Shown: positions 5,912 through 6,974 of the stretch, in pieces
Numbering within the stretch: position 1 is the first letter of the stretch
How the letters are laid out: each line of letters starts with the position of its first letter
Assembly (NCBI GenBank): GCA_946611525.1
Contig: CAMODS010000066.1
Coordinates: forward strand, 1 to 6,974
Direction: 5' to 3'
DNA: 6,974 nucleotides
From: an uncultured Lachnospiraceae bacterium
GTDB lineage: Bacteria > Bacillota > Clostridia > Lachnospirales > Lachnospiraceae
The notes under the pieces: model-generated
Databases searched by the model: none
What the model was told of the DNA's origin: nothing
Seen by the model: only the letters and a program-made list of their open reading frames with translations
Translations under genes and position numbers: made by a program

Positions 5912-6958
5912 TTATCCGAATCTGTATACTGTCCTGCTCTTTGCGGTCTCACCCGCCTTTAATACCGGCTGTTCAAATGAAGGGATGTTGATGGCATTGG
6001 GGAAGTACTGTGTCTCCAAAGCCACACCTCCCCTGCGTACAAACTTTTTCCCACCCTTCATGATCTCGTCAGGGTTCATGTAGTTACCAACATAAAGCTG
6101 GATGCCGGGAAGGGAAGTATACACATCCATCTTTCTGCCGGAAGCCTCAACAGATGCCGCAAAGTAAACATCCATACCGGGAAGGGAATACTCAGGCTCC
6201 TTTGTGTCAAGGTTTAGGCAGTAGTTGTGATCGTAACCGCCGGCGTACTTTAACATGTCATAATCCTCTTCGATCCTCTCGCCTATGGCATGTGCATCTG
6301 TAAAGTCCATGGGCGTGCCCTTTACCTCGCGGATGGTGCCATCGGGAATAGACTCCTCGTCAGCAAAGGTAAAGGTGTCCGCATCAATAAGCACTCTGTG
6401 TTCCAAAATGGTGCTGCCATCCTGACCGTTCAAATTGAAATAGCTGTGGTTTGTGGGATTATATATGGTATCCTTGTCACTTTCACCCGTATAATCCAGT
6501 ATCAGTGTATCATCATCACCCAATGTATAGGTAACTGTCATCTTGCAGTTGCCGGGGAAGCCCATATCCATATCCGGGCTGTCATAAGAAAAAGTAACGG
6601 CATTCTCTTTTTCGGAGTCGATCTGCCATATCTTCTTTGCTGTGGTATCCTTTCCCGAATGCAGGTTGTTGTGTCCGTTATCATTCTTTTCTATCTCGTA
6701 GCGGACTCCGTTTATCTCAAAAACAGACCCGCCGATGCGGTTTGCATTACGTGCCACTGTACAACCATAGTATGGACCGTTTACAAAATAGTCCTCGATG
6801 TTCTCATAACCAAGTACCACATCGCATCCGTCAGCAAGTATGAGCTTTCTGAGTATTGCTCCAAAATTCAAAATCTCCGCCGTCATGCCATTTTTGTTTT
6901 TGATGGTCACAGCAATGATGTCCTGTCCGTCCTTTGTCTTTCCAACCGTTTCTCTCAT
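5912..6958 (-). CDS. galM: Aldose 1-epimerase (mutarotase)
   Basis: The enzyme interconverts the alpha and beta anomers of galactose, glucose and related aldoses, feeding the Leloir pathway, in the cytoplasm. The protein is 348 residues, the normal family length, and no signal peptide is seen. Visible family motifs are VARNANRIGG (68-77), NNLHSG with His100, NPTNHSYFNL with the catalytic acid His171, GGYDHNYCL with substrate-binding Asp243, and GVALETQYFPNAIN with the catalytic base Glu315. All expected catalytic residues are present. Start ATG 6958 is strongly supported by AAGGAGGAG ending 4 nt upstream (GGAGG core at 6 nt). It is the first gene of the block that is visible; its promoter lies beyond the right edge. 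No other galactose gene is in view, and the gene next downstream is for cell-wall synthesis, so the metabolic link is not obvious from context. Confidence 0.97.
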   Translation of the reverse strand: MRETVGKTKDGQDIIAVTIKNKNGMTAEILNFGAILRKLILADGCDVVLGYENIEDYFVNGPYYGCTVARNANRIGGSVFEINGVRYEIEKNDNGHNNLHSGKDTTAKKIWQIDSEKENAVTFSYDSPDMDMGFPGNCKMTVTYTLGDDDTLILDYTGESDKDTIYNPTNHSYFNLNGQDGSTILEHRVLIDADTFTFADEESIPDGTIREVKGTPMDFTDAHAIGERIEEDYDMLKYAGGYDHNYCLNLDTKEPEYSLPGMDVYFAASVEASGRKMDVYTSLPGIQLYVGNYMNPDEIMKGGKKFVRRGGVALETQYFPNAINIPSFEQPVLKAGETAKSRTVYRFG

Positions 6959-6962
6959 TTTT

Positions 6963-6971
6963 CTCCTCCTT
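6963..6971 (-). promoter_or_regulatory. Shine-Dalgarno site of galM
   Basis: AAGGAGGAG on the minus strand is a near-perfect anti-16S match, with its GGAGG core 6 nt before ATG 6958. It is the strongest ribosome binding site in the window. Confidence 0.85.
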
Positions 6972-6974
6972 TTT

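Overview
The window reads as chromosomal DNA from a Gram-positive, Clostridia-type bacterium, most likely a Lachnospiraceae member (relatives of Roseburia or Butyrivibrio). This is inferred, not proven. The evidence is moderate GC content, purine-rich GGAGG-type Shine-Dalgarno sites, a class A penicillin-binding protein with a lysine-rich cytoplasmic tail, and a two-component module (REC-Hpt followed by pseudo-REC plus REC) of a style I associate with that family. All seven genes lie on the minus strand, so transcription runs from high to low coordinates, and coding density is very high.

First block (6958 down to 1633), probably one transcription unit: galM (aldose 1-epimerase), a bifunctional class A penicillin-binding protein, a cytosolic-type glycerophosphodiester phosphodiesterase, and two tandem MgtC/SapB-family membrane proteins. 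The gaps are 32, 22 (7 if the less likely upstream phosphodiesterase start is used), 8 and 2 nt. No terminator hairpin or convincing internal promoter is visible between these genes. The set mixes sugar metabolism, cell-wall synthesis, phospholipid or teichoic-acid headgroup turnover and a membrane stress/ion family. The common theme may be the envelope, but co-transcription does not prove shared function.

Second block (1628 down to 1, continuing off the left edge): a 63-nt AT-rich gap holds a good sigma-70/sigma-A-type promoter with an extended -10. It is followed by a stand-alone REC-Hpt phosphorelay protein and, 15 nt later, the first 174 codons of a protein with a degenerate receiver and then an apparently canonical receiver. 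The REC-Hpt protein resembles the C-terminal part of a hybrid histidine kinase without its kinase. The pair could therefore be the downstream part of a phosphorelay whose kinase lies elsewhere, or just beyond the left edge.

No RNA gene, mobile element, CRISPR array, prophage or clear horizontal-transfer signature was seen. There is no gene-free stretch longer than 63 nt. Most of the window is ordinary housekeeping sequence. The points most worth a second look are the split phosphorelay module, the divergent MgtC pair, and the absence of a Shine-Dalgarno site in front of the penicillin-binding protein.
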